NCBI GenBank assembly: GCA_018814945.1
Contig: JAHIYT010000158.1
Location: 1-7,432 of the forward strand
Reading direction: 5' to 3'
DNA length: 7,432 nt
Origin: Patescibacteria group bacterium
GTDB lineage: Bacteria > Patescibacteriota > Gracilibacteria > UM-FILTER-43-11
Shown piece after piece: positions 1 to 5,393 of the stretch. Every line of letters begins with the position of its first letter. Position 1 is the first letter of the stretch. A program made the position numbers and the translations under genes. The notes under the pieces are model-generated. The model searched no databases and was not told where the DNA came from. It was given only the letters and a program-made list of their open reading frames with translations.

Positions 1-165
1 ATATATGCTTCTGGCGATAATGTAAAATATGATAAAATAGATACAGATATTGGCCAAATTGAGAATTATTTCTGCCCAGAAGATTGTACATCGGAATCTT
101 GGGGCATCAATAAAATTATTAATTTAGTATTAAATTTTAACATATTTTTAATCTATTGTCAATAA
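1..165 (+). CDS. Possible 3' end of an unrecognised gene (partial)
   Basis: The first frame is open from the window edge to a TAA at 163-165, giving 54 residues, while the other two plus frames stop within the first 25 bases. Up to about base 120 the composition looks coding, with the segment CPEDCTSESWG containing two cysteines. The last 15 or so residues are hydrophobic and come from very AT-rich DNA, so they could be a C-terminal hydrophobic tail or chance read-through. I do not recognise a family. If real, the gene would converge on the cell-wall protein gene that ends at 247, with 81 bases between them. No plus-strand terminator follows. A stretch this short can be open by chance, so this is only a weak call. 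Confidence 0.35.
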   Translation: MYASGDNVKYDKIDTDIGQIENYFCPEDCTSESWGINKIINLVLNFNIFLIYCQ

Positions 166-182
166 AACAAAGCCTATATACC

Positions 183-218
183 AAAAATCCTCTGTCCCCG
201 CTAAGCGGGGAGAGGATT
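183..218 (-). terminator. Rho-independent terminator of the 3D-domain protein gene
   Basis: Read on the minus strand this is a long GC-rich hairpin: an 8-bp outer stem (186-193 with 211-218), a two-base bulge at 194-195, a 6-bp GC inner stem (196-201 with 205-210) and a 3-base loop. It is followed by five T residues (183-187 on the plus strand are A). The stem begins 29 bases beyond the TAA of the minus-strand gene. On the plus strand the hairpin is followed by GTTGGC, not a T run, so it should act in one direction only. Confidence 0.88.
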
Positions 219-246
219 GTTGGCTGAATACTGCTCTTAAGTCAGT

Positions 247-1728
247 TTATAAACTATTTAGCGCTTTTCTGGTCATAGGACCTACGCGCCCCGCACCTTG
301 GGACATAGCAGAATCTACAATCCCCTTCTCCATTTGAAATTTAAGTACTGCAGATTCTGTCTTAGCACCGTAATAACCAGTATTAAGACCTGCAATTAAA
401 TAACCGTTCTTAATTAATATGTTTTGAAGTTTTATTACTTCACTGTTCTTATCGTATAAATCTAATTCCTTTATTAATTGATCGGATAAGTCCAAATCAA
501 CGTCTTGTTTCATTAATTCAGGTGCAAAAGAAAGCGATTGCCTTTCTATCTCCACTTTTGGTGGTTCTAAGCTGGCAATTTTAGGCAGGTCTTTACTGGA
601 AGGAACCCAAACTTGCTTTTGCATAGGGTATTTTGCAACTTGCTGAATCTTACTATTTACAGCATTTGTTAAAGCCGCGTGTGTCTGCTTTCCATAGTAT
701 CCGGCACCTGAATCCCAGTTGCTGCTAACAATGTTATAAGCTAGTTGGAATTCAAATACAGCATCAATAGTTGCCGTGTCGTATTCTCCATTTAATGGAC
801 CATTATAATAACCAAGTTCCCAAAGCATCCTTTGCAATGCTACAACATCTTCACCCTCAGCCGTTTTACCAAGACCTGCATTCAAAAGCTCTCTATTTTG
901 CTCAAGACGCTTTTGTTCTTTCCTTACTTCAGCATTAAAGCTTTCCAATACCTCTTTTAACTTTGTCTGAGTCTTTGGACCAAAATTACCAGCTCCAGCT
1001 GTATTTTCATTCGGAATCACGCCTTCAACTAGCTGAAATGCAAGTACTGCATCGGTTGTAGCCTGATCATAAGTGCCAGTTACATCGCCATGGTAATAAC
1101 CAAATGTAGTTAATGCTTCTTGCAACTCCTTAATATCTGCAGTATTTGATTGTTTCGTAATAGCTTTGGTAAATACTTGTGGATCCTGAAGTGCTTTTGG
1201 CCTCATTCTATCTATTACTTTTTGTGGCAATCCGGAATCTATCCAGCTAAACGAAAGACCCGGTTCTATTTGATGTGCTGACCAGAAGATTTCACCTTCA
1301 ACAATTCTTGCACCCCAATTCAAGGCTCGAGCAAGGCCTTCTTCACCATGCCCCATCCATACATCTATTCTATCGTAATCCGCACCCGCAATAATTGCGC
1401 CACCACGATCATGCACTTCTCCCACGCCAAGGCCTGGAAGTACTATACGAGTGCCAAATGGATAGGTTTTTGGTGCAGCAAGCATACCAACGTAAACCTG
1501 CGTACCATCCGCACCATTTGTACCACGACCATTTAGGCGAATATCAGCTTCATAACTTCCACGTACATAAAAAGATTGATTTGGTAATGGTGAATAATAC
1601 CCAGTTACCAAGAACTTACGTGATTGTCCGTAGCCAGCAGCAGTATTTGCAACAGCAACAGGACTCAGCATTACTATATATGTAAGGAGAGCCAAAAAGC
1701 CTATTATTTTTTTGTTTACAGTATTCAT
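247..1728 (-). CDS. Secreted 3D-domain protein with three peptidoglycan-binding repeats
   Basis: This is a 493-residue exported protein, probably acting on or anchored to peptidoglycan outside the membrane. Residues 1-27 form a Sec signal peptide (KK, a hydrophobic core, then AVA before Asn). Residues about 39-149 match the 3D domain, a double-psi-barrel fold related to the MltA/RlpA group: YPFGTRIVLPG, HDRGG with Asp107, and DRIDVW with Asp122 before ALNWG. The first of the three family aspartates appears to be Ala. Three PG_binding_1 repeats follow at about 196-264, 287-357 and 423-493, each ending in GAG, a short spacer, G and a Thr helix. A charged, probably coiled-coil stretch lies between repeats 1 and 2, and a linker of about 65 residues precedes repeat 3. 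An in-frame GTG at 1785 would add 19 residues, but the TATAAT box lies inside that extension and the signal peptide begins at the ATG at 1728, so I chose the ATG. The substrate and any lytic activity are unproven. The gene appears monocistronic. Confidence 0.88.
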   Translation of the reverse strand: MNTVNKKIIGFLALLTYIVMLSPVAVANTAAGYGQSRKFLVTGYYSPLPNQSFYVRGSYEADIRLNGRGTNGADGTQVYVGMLAAPKTYPFGTRIVLPGLGVGEVHDRGGAIIAGADYDRIDVWMGHGEEGLARALNWGARIVEGEIFWSAHQIEPGLSFSWIDSGLPQKVIDRMRPKALQDPQVFTKAITKQSNTADIKELQEALTTFGYYHGDVTGTYDQATTDAVLAFQLVEGVIPNENTAGAGNFGPKTQTKLKEVLESFNAEVRKEQKRLEQNRELLNAGLGKTAEGEDVVALQRMLWELGYYNGPLNGEYDTATIDAVFEFQLAYNIVSSNWDSGAGYYGKQTHAALTNAVNSKIQQVAKYPMQKQVWVPSSKDLPKIASLEPPKVEIERQSLSFAPELMKQDVDLDLSDQLIKELDLYDKNSEVIKLQNILIKNGYLIAGLNTGYYGAKTESAVLKFQMEKGIVDSAMSQGAGRVGPMTRKALNSL

Positions 1729-1773
1729 TTTTGATTTTTGTTTAGTAACTGGAGTTAGCGGAAAAATCTTGCC

Positions 1774-1801
1774 ATTATACCCCACGTCAAAAAAACCGCA
1801 A
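1774..1801 (-). promoter_or_regulatory. Promoter of the 3D-domain protein gene
   Basis: On the minus strand a perfect TATAAT (1774-1779) is preceded, 16 bases upstream, by TTGCGG (1796-1801), a partial match to the -35 consensus. Transcription would begin near 1767, leaving about 39 bases of leader before the ATG at 1728. The -35-like element lies within the stem of the upstream gene's terminator, so the end of one transcript and the start of the next share the same DNA. The -10 box is convincing and the -35 is weak. Confidence 0.65.
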
Positions 1802-1816
1802 GATTTTAGACTTGCG
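1789..1816 (-). terminator. Rho-independent terminator of the M24 peptidase gene
   Basis: On the minus strand there is a 6-bp stem (CGCAAG, 1811-1816, pairing with CTTGCG, 1797-1802) with an 8-base loop. One G and seven T residues follow (1789-1795 on the plus strand are A). The hairpin begins 18 bases after the stop codon of the peptidase gene. The stem is short but the T tract is long and well placed. Confidence 0.78.
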
Positions 1817-1834
1817 TGAACAAATAATTAGTTC

Positions 1835-2875
1835 TTAATATTCAAACTTAGTTAGAACTTCAACCTTTCCTTTTTGGCTTACATAAAGCATATTTTCAAT
1901 ACGAATTCCACCCTTTCCTTCTATATAAATTCCAGGCTCAATTGTAAAAACCATACCAGGTTCAACTACCTCATTTGAGGCCTCACTGACTGCAGGATGC
2001 TCATGTACTTTTAGACCTATTCCATGCCCGGTTGCATGGCCAAAATACTTACCATATCCAGCCTTTTTAATAACGGAGCGAGCTGCCTTATCTATATCAG
2101 AAAACTTTTCGCCAACTTTTATAGCCCTAATCGCGGCCCGATTAGCCTCAAAAACAGTTGAATACATTTTTTGTTCAATACCATTGCCTTTGCTCTTATA
2201 TAAGTAAAAAACTCTTGTCATGTCAGTACAATAATTCTTGTATTTTATTCCAAAATCCACCAAAACTTTTTCTCCTTTTTTAAGTTTATTATTTTCAACC
2301 TGATGATGAACATCAGCAGTGTTTTTACCAAAGCAGATTATTGGCGGAAAAGAAAATCCTTCAGCACCATTTTTTTTGGCGATAGATAAAAGTTTCCAGC
2401 TCATTTCCTCTTCGCCCTGCCCCACTCTCATAGTTTTACGAAAGTCAGCAAGAGTCTTTTCCATAATCTTCACTCCCCTTTTAATAATCTTCATCTCCTC
2501 CTCATCTTTAATCATTCTCATCTTTTCGACCATATAATCAGTCGGTTTAAAATTAACCCCCTTTAAAGCTTTTTTAAGCCCCTTAAGTTGAGCGATAGTT
2601 ATGTAAGCCTCTTCTATTCCAATGATTTTTATCTTGCCAACAAGTCCCTTTAAACCTTTTTTTTGATCATAAACTTTTACCCCTTTTACTAGCTGCTTTC
2701 TCGCAACACGAAAATATCGAAAATCAGTTATCAAAGTTGCTTTATTTGGAGTGATAAAAAGCTGACCATTGCTACCCAAAAAACCGCAAAGATAAAAAAC
2801 ATTCTCTGGCTTGGATATAAGTACGGCACCTAGCTTTAATTTTTTAATTTGTTTTTGTATTTGTTGAATCCTCAT
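1835..2875 (-). CDS. M24B family metallopeptidase (Xaa-Pro aminopeptidase-like)
   Basis: This cytosolic two-metal peptidase of 346 residues probably releases an N-terminal residue preceding proline. Residues 1 to about 120 form a creatinase-type N-terminal domain (PENVFYLCGFLGSNG, then TLITDFRY). The rest is the pita-bread catalytic domain. All five metal ligands are visible: Asp207 in VLVDFG, Asp218 in CTDMTR, His284 in GHATGHGIG, Glu313 in TIEPGIY and Glu327 in GIRIEN. The conserved substrate-side histidines also appear, in DVHHQ (190-191) and HEHP (291-294). The length is typical of the short, PepQ/YqhT-like bacterial members, so true PepP or PepQ specificity cannot be assigned. The protein is strikingly lysine-rich (50 of 346 by my count), as expected for AT-rich DNA. 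The ATG lies 9 bases after the stop of the small upstream gene and has no clear Shine-Dalgarno sequence, so the two are probably cotranscribed. Confidence 0.93.
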   Translation of the reverse strand: MRIQQIQKQIKKLKLGAVLISKPENVFYLCGFLGSNGQLFITPNKATLITDFRYFRVARKQLVKGVKVYDQKKGLKGLVGKIKIIGIEEAYITIAQLKGLKKALKGVNFKPTDYMVEKMRMIKDEEEMKIIKRGVKIMEKTLADFRKTMRVGQGEEEMSWKLLSIAKKNGAEGFSFPPIICFGKNTADVHHQVENNKLKKGEKVLVDFGIKYKNYCTDMTRVFYLYKSKGNGIEQKMYSTVFEANRAAIRAIKVGEKFSDIDKAARSVIKKAGYGKYFGHATGHGIGLKVHEHPAVSEASNEVVEPGMVFTIEPGIYIEGKGGIRIENMLYVSQKGKVEVLTKFEY

Positions 2876-2884
2876 GCACCCAGT

Positions 2885-3199
2885 TTAAATCGATTCTTTA
2901 TCACTTTCAATCTTTTCCTTCATCGCACCACGTAAAATATCGGTAATCTTTGCTCTTTCTGAAGCAGGTATACATTCATATATACCTACAAATTTATCCA
3001 ATCGCTCCTCCCACACCTCACCATTTCTAATTAATCCCCCAAGAATACCTTGGTTAAGACGGCTGCGGAATGCTACCAACATCAACTCAACTATCACAGA
3101 TATTCTTTCTTTTTTAGCCTTATTAGATTCATCACTAACAATGATATCAACAATGGTATCGAATAATGCGTCCTTTTCTCTTTCTACTTCTGAGGGCAT
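2885..3199 (-). CDS. Small acidic protein of unknown function
   Basis: I do not recognise this 104-residue protein. It is rich in Glu, Lys and Ile, has no signal peptide or convincing membrane segment, and reads as mostly helical. Charged ends (SEVEREKD at the start, MKEKIESDKESI at the end) flank a more hydrophobic core around residues 35-58 (VIVELMLVAF, then LNQGILGGLI). That core is too interrupted by charges to be a clear transmembrane helix. The gene is first in a likely two-gene transcript with the M24 peptidase, 9 bases apart, and a good extended -10 promoter sits directly upstream. This context supports it being real. The start is the ATG at 3199, about 27 bases downstream of the predicted transcription start. 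A link to peptide processing is only guilt by association. Confidence 0.7.
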   Translation of the reverse strand: MPSEVEREKDALFDTIVDIIVSDESNKAKKERISVIVELMLVAFRSRLNQGILGGLIRNGEVWEERLDKFVGIYECIPASERAKITDILRGAMKEKIESDKESI

Positions 3200-3232
3200 A
3201 GAAATAATATTACAGGCATATATTTATAGTGC

Positions 3233-3241
3233 ATTATAGCA
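3233..3241 (-). promoter_or_regulatory. Extended -10 promoter of the unknown gene / peptidase unit
   Basis: The minus strand reads TGCTATAAT, a perfect -10 hexamer (3233-3238) with the TG motif of an extended -10 promoter one base upstream. No good -35 hexamer is seen at 16-18 bases, which is usual for extended -10 promoters. A TTGACT at 3246-3251 is too close to serve. The predicted start near 3226 leaves about 27 bases before the ATG at 3199. Confidence 0.65.
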
Positions 3242-3267
3242 AATAAGTCAATTGTTTAATAAAAAAA

Positions 3268-3297
3268 TTCCCAACCACCCACATTTTTTGGTAAGAT
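3268..3297 (+). promoter_or_regulatory. Likely purC promoter
   Basis: TGGTAAGAT (3289-3297) is an extended -10 with one mismatch to TATAAT. TTCCCA (3268-3273), a four-of-six match to the -35 consensus, lies 18 bases upstream. The start would be near 3304, giving a leader of about 23 bases. That is too short for a purine riboswitch, and I see none. It diverges from the minus-strand promoter at 3233-3241 within the same 127-base gap. Confidence 0.5.
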
Positions 3298-3326
3298 GAA
3301 AATCACTAATTAATAATTAAATAAAA

Positions 3327-4301
3327 ATGCCCAATAGACCAATAATAAAAGTGAATCTTCAAAACACTGTTACAAAAACAGATTTTGAAGGATTTAATAA
3401 ATTGCATACCGGAAAGGTGCGCGATACTTATGAAAGAGATGGAAAAAGAATCATAGTAACAACCGATAGACAATCTGCATTTGATAGAATATTAGCTGCA
3501 GTTCCATTTAAAGGGGCGGTATTAAATCAATTCGCAGCATTTTGGTTTGATAAAACCAAAGACATTGTAGATAATCACTTAATTTCTACACCGGATCCAA
3601 ATGTTTCCATTGTAAAAAAGTTGAAGATCTTTCCTGTAGAAGTTGTTATTCGTGGTTATATAACAGGCACAACAGATACTTCAGCTTGGGTGAATTACAA
3701 TAATGGTGAAAGGCTTTTCTGCGGAGTACAATTACCTGAAGGGCTTAAGAAGAACCAAAAATTCGATACACCGATCATTACCCCAACCACAAAACCGGAA
3801 ACAGGGCATGATGAAAAAATTGCTCGTGATGAAATCATTTCCCGAGGGTTGGTGTCAGAAAATGATTGGAGCAAGATCGAAGATTACGCACTTAGAATAT
3901 TCCAGAGAGGTAGTGAAATTGCAGCAGAAAAAGGATTTATTCTTGTAGATACCAAATACGAATTCGGAGCAGATGAGCAGGGAAATATATATTTAGCTGA
4001 TGAGGTTCACACACCGGATTCATCCAGATACTGGGTTGCAGATACTTACGAAGCTAAATTTGCAGCCGGAGAGGAACCGGATAGTTTCGATAAAGAATTC
4101 TTACGCTTATGGTTTGTAGATCACTGTGATCCGTACAACGACGAGATATTACCAGAAGCTCCGGCAGAACTTGTTGAAGAGCTTTCTTATAGATACATAG
4201 AAATTTATGAAAAACTTACAGGACGGGAATTTAAGTACAATGCCGACCGCCCAATTTTGGAACGAATCCAAGAAAATTTGAATAATTATTTTTTAGGCTA
4301 A
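3327..4301 (+). CDS. purC: Phosphoribosylaminoimidazole-succinocarboxamide synthase (SAICAR synthase)
   Basis: PurC joins aspartate to CAIR using ATP to give SAICAR, a step of de novo purine synthesis in the cytosol. The 324-residue protein carries the family landmarks in order: the nucleotide-binding GKVRDTY (29-35), DRQSAFDR (47-54) followed by PFKGAVLNQ, the signature VVIRGYITGTTDTSAW (106-121), TPTTKPETGHDEK (152-164), LVDTKYEFG (206-214) and ADEVHTPDSSRYW (224-236). It is of the longer PurC type, similar in length to yeast Ade1 and longer than the roughly 240-residue E. coli enzyme. The start is the ATG at 3327. The leader is AT-rich without a Shine-Dalgarno sequence, but the promoter is well placed. 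purE follows after 30 bases, so the two are probably one transcript. Confidence 0.97.
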   Translation: MPNRPIIKVNLQNTVTKTDFEGFNKLHTGKVRDTYERDGKRIIVTTDRQSAFDRILAAVPFKGAVLNQFAAFWFDKTKDIVDNHLISTPDPNVSIVKKLKIFPVEVVIRGYITGTTDTSAWVNYNNGERLFCGVQLPEGLKKNQKFDTPIITPTTKPETGHDEKIARDEIISRGLVSENDWSKIEDYALRIFQRGSEIAAEKGFILVDTKYEFGADEQGNIYLADEVHTPDSSRYWVADTYEAKFAAGEEPDSFDKEFLRLWFVDHCDPYNDEILPEAPAELVEELSYRYIEIYEKLTGREFKYNADRPILERIQENLNNYFLG

Positions 4302-4305
4302 TTAT

Positions 4306-4324
4306 AAATTTAAAATTTAAAATT
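4306..4324 (+). repeat. Short AT-only tandem repeat in the purC-purE spacer
   Basis: Most of the 30-base spacer is two and a half copies of the 7-base unit AAATTTA/AATTTAA, made only of A and T. It contains no Shine-Dalgarno sequence for purE. A TATAAA at 4303-4308 could be a weak -10, but the nearest -35-like TTGAAT is at a poor distance of 19 bases. The segment may be plain low-complexity spacer that keeps the purE start free of structure. Confidence 0.45.
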
Positions 4325-4331
4325 AATTACT

Positions 4332-4781
4332 ATGTTAGTTCCAATATTAATGGGTAGCAAAAGCGATGAAGCCCACGCAAGAAAAATCGCAGAACATCTG
4401 GATAGATTCGGAGTAAAAGCAGAACTCTATGTTTGTTCCGCACACAAGGTACCAGAACTAGTACTCAGCATCGTAGATGACTTTAATAAAACAAATGACG
4501 ATATTTGCTACATAACAATTGCAGGTCGTTCAAACGGCCTGTCTGGAGTTGTAGCAGCTAATTCAATTCATCCAGTAATAGCTTGCCCACCCTTTAGTGA
4601 TAAAGCAGACTATTTAACTAATATTCATTCATCTGTTCAAATGCCAACAGATACTCCAGCAATGACTGTAGTCGATCCTCAAAATGCAGCAATGGCAGCG
4701 ATAAGGATTCTGGCGCTTACAGATAAGGGGCTTCGAAAACAAGTAGTGAAGCATATTAATGACGTAAAAGAATCGTTTTAA
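4332..4781 (+). CDS. purE: Phosphoribosylaminoimidazole carboxylase, class II PurE (AIR carboxylase)
   Basis: PurE makes CAIR, the substrate of PurC. The 149-residue protein has the flavodoxin-like PurE landmarks: MGSKSD (7-12) at the phosphate-binding turn, SAHK (36-39), AGRSNGL (64-70), CPPFSD (85-90) and QMPTDTPA (103-110). Ordinary bacterial class I PurE has SAHRTP and an AG-GGAAHLPG loop, and rearranges N5-CAIR made by PurK. Here SAHKVP and AGRSNGLSG match the class II enzymes of animal PAICS and Treponema denticola, which add CO2 directly to AIR without ATP. No purK is next to it, which agrees. The gene order purC-purE is the domain order of the animal fusion. The start is the ATG at 4332, the only sensible one, directly before the MGSKSD motif. 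The stop codon overlaps that of the opposing gene at 4778-4781, leaving no room for a terminator between them. Confidence 0.95.
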   Translation: MLVPILMGSKSDEAHARKIAEHLDRFGVKAELYVCSAHKVPELVLSIVDDFNKTNDDICYITIAGRSNGLSGVVAANSIHPVIACPPFSDKADYLTNIHSSVQMPTDTPAMTVVDPQNAAMAAIRILALTDKGLRKQVVKHINDVKESF

Positions 4782-5284
4782 GCCCTCTCTGCCTCATCTG
4801 CCTTTCTATTCAACTCTGCCAAAAGATCTTCATATGACAATCTCGGATCAAATTGTGCGATTTCTCTGAGTAAATATTTTTTATTGTACGCGTAAGCATC
4901 CTTAAAGGCGTCCACAATCTCATCTCTAAAGCTAATACCCGGACAGGCACTTCTTAATTGACGAGCTCTATCTATATGCCCCTCTGTTAGAGCAAAATAA
5001 AAGGCCTGTTTTATCATTTCAGTTAATTTTTGATCGGACTCTAAAATTTCTAGAACTTTACCAGAAAAAGCATCATCTATCACATCAACATTCCATGTAT
5101 CTCTTTCCTTCTCTCCGTCATCATCGGGTTCTTCAGTATGTAAACTAGAAATTTTTCTTATAACTTGTTCTATAGCTGCTCGTATCCTCAAAATATCAAA
5201 CCTATCAAAAATTTCCGGGTGTTTTCTCGTCAATGAAGCCTCTGCATCTTTTGTTGTGGGTATTTTTAATTCGGGATCAGCCAT
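4778..5284 (-). CDS. Acidic protein of unknown function between purE and purB
   Basis: I do not recognise this protein. From the ATG at 5284 it has 168 residues, soluble and highly charged. Helical-looking segments (around 25-47, 69-97, 99-107 and 118-168) are separated by an acidic linker (EEPDDDGEKERD, about 51-62). No signal peptide, membrane segment or catalytic motif is apparent. An in-frame ATG at 5326 would add 14 hydrophobic residues, but it lies upstream of the predicted transcription start near 5308, and the added sequence does not resemble a proper signal peptide, so I prefer 5284. The gene runs against the purine genes. Its TAA overlaps that of purE, and its promoter shares -35 bases with that of purB. 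Its placement suggests a later insertion into a purC-purE-purB cluster, or a gene whose expression is tied to purB. Neither is shown. Confidence 0.72.
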   Translation of the reverse strand: MADPELKIPTTKDAEASLTRKHPEIFDRFDILRIRAAIEQVIRKISSLHTEEPDDDGEKERDTWNVDVIDDAFSGKVLEILESDQKLTEMIKQAFYFALTEGHIDRARQLRSACPGISFRDEIVDAFKDAYAYNKKYLLREIAQFDPRLSYEDLLAELNRKADEAERA

Positions 5285-5314
5285 AACTTTAAAATTAAAT
5301 AACAACGGATAAAT

Positions 5315-5343
5315 ACTATATAACATTATTTTAAATTGTGCAA
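5315..5343 (-). promoter_or_regulatory. Promoter of the unknown gene between purE and purB
   Basis: On the minus strand TTGCAC (5338-5343) is separated by exactly 17 bases from TATAGT (5315-5320). TATATA at 5317-5322 is an alternative -10 with 15-base spacing. Transcription would start near 5308, giving a leader of about 24 bases to the ATG at 5284. This position argues against the longer start at 5326. Confidence 0.6.
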
Positions 5344-5364
5344 GCGTGAAAAAATATATATACT
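5336..5364 (+). promoter_or_regulatory. purB promoter, overlapping the divergent one
   Basis: TTGTGC (5336-5341) and TATACT (5359-5364) are 17 bases apart, so a start near 5371 and a leader of about 23 bases are expected. The -35 shares bases 5338-5341 with the -35 of the divergent gene. The combined TTGTGCAA is nearly palindromic, so one bound RNA polymerase would exclude the other. Confidence 0.6.
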
Positions 5365-5393
5365 GAAATATCAGAGAATAACATTAAAAAAAT

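Noticed and set aside
183..221. The strong hairpin as a bidirectional terminator or a CRISPR-like or mobile-element repeat
   Set aside because: Only the minus-strand reading is followed by T residues, the hairpin occurs once, and no flanking duplications or spacers are present.
1348..1685. Open frames on the plus strand opposite the 3D-domain protein gene
   Set aside because: Their translations are low-complexity (Cys-, His- and Gln-rich runs) and the opposite strand encodes clear domain motifs throughout.
1786..1791. A TTGACG hexamer that looks like a -35 box on the minus strand
   Set aside because: It is only 6 bases from the TATAAT at 1774-1779, far too close to form a promoter with it, and its first Ts are the tail of the terminator.
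3246..3251. TTGACT on the minus strand as a -35 box
   Set aside because: Only 7 bases separate it from the TATAAT at 3233-3238. The extended -10 TG motif explains the promoter better.
3200..3326. A purine riboswitch upstream of purC
   Set aside because: The predicted leader is about 23 bases and no three-way-junction fold or conserved loop sequences are visible.
4332..4781. PurE as an ordinary class I N5-CAIR mutase
   Set aside because: The SAHRTP and GGAAHLPG class I motifs are replaced by SAHKVP and AGRSNGLSG, as in class II enzymes.
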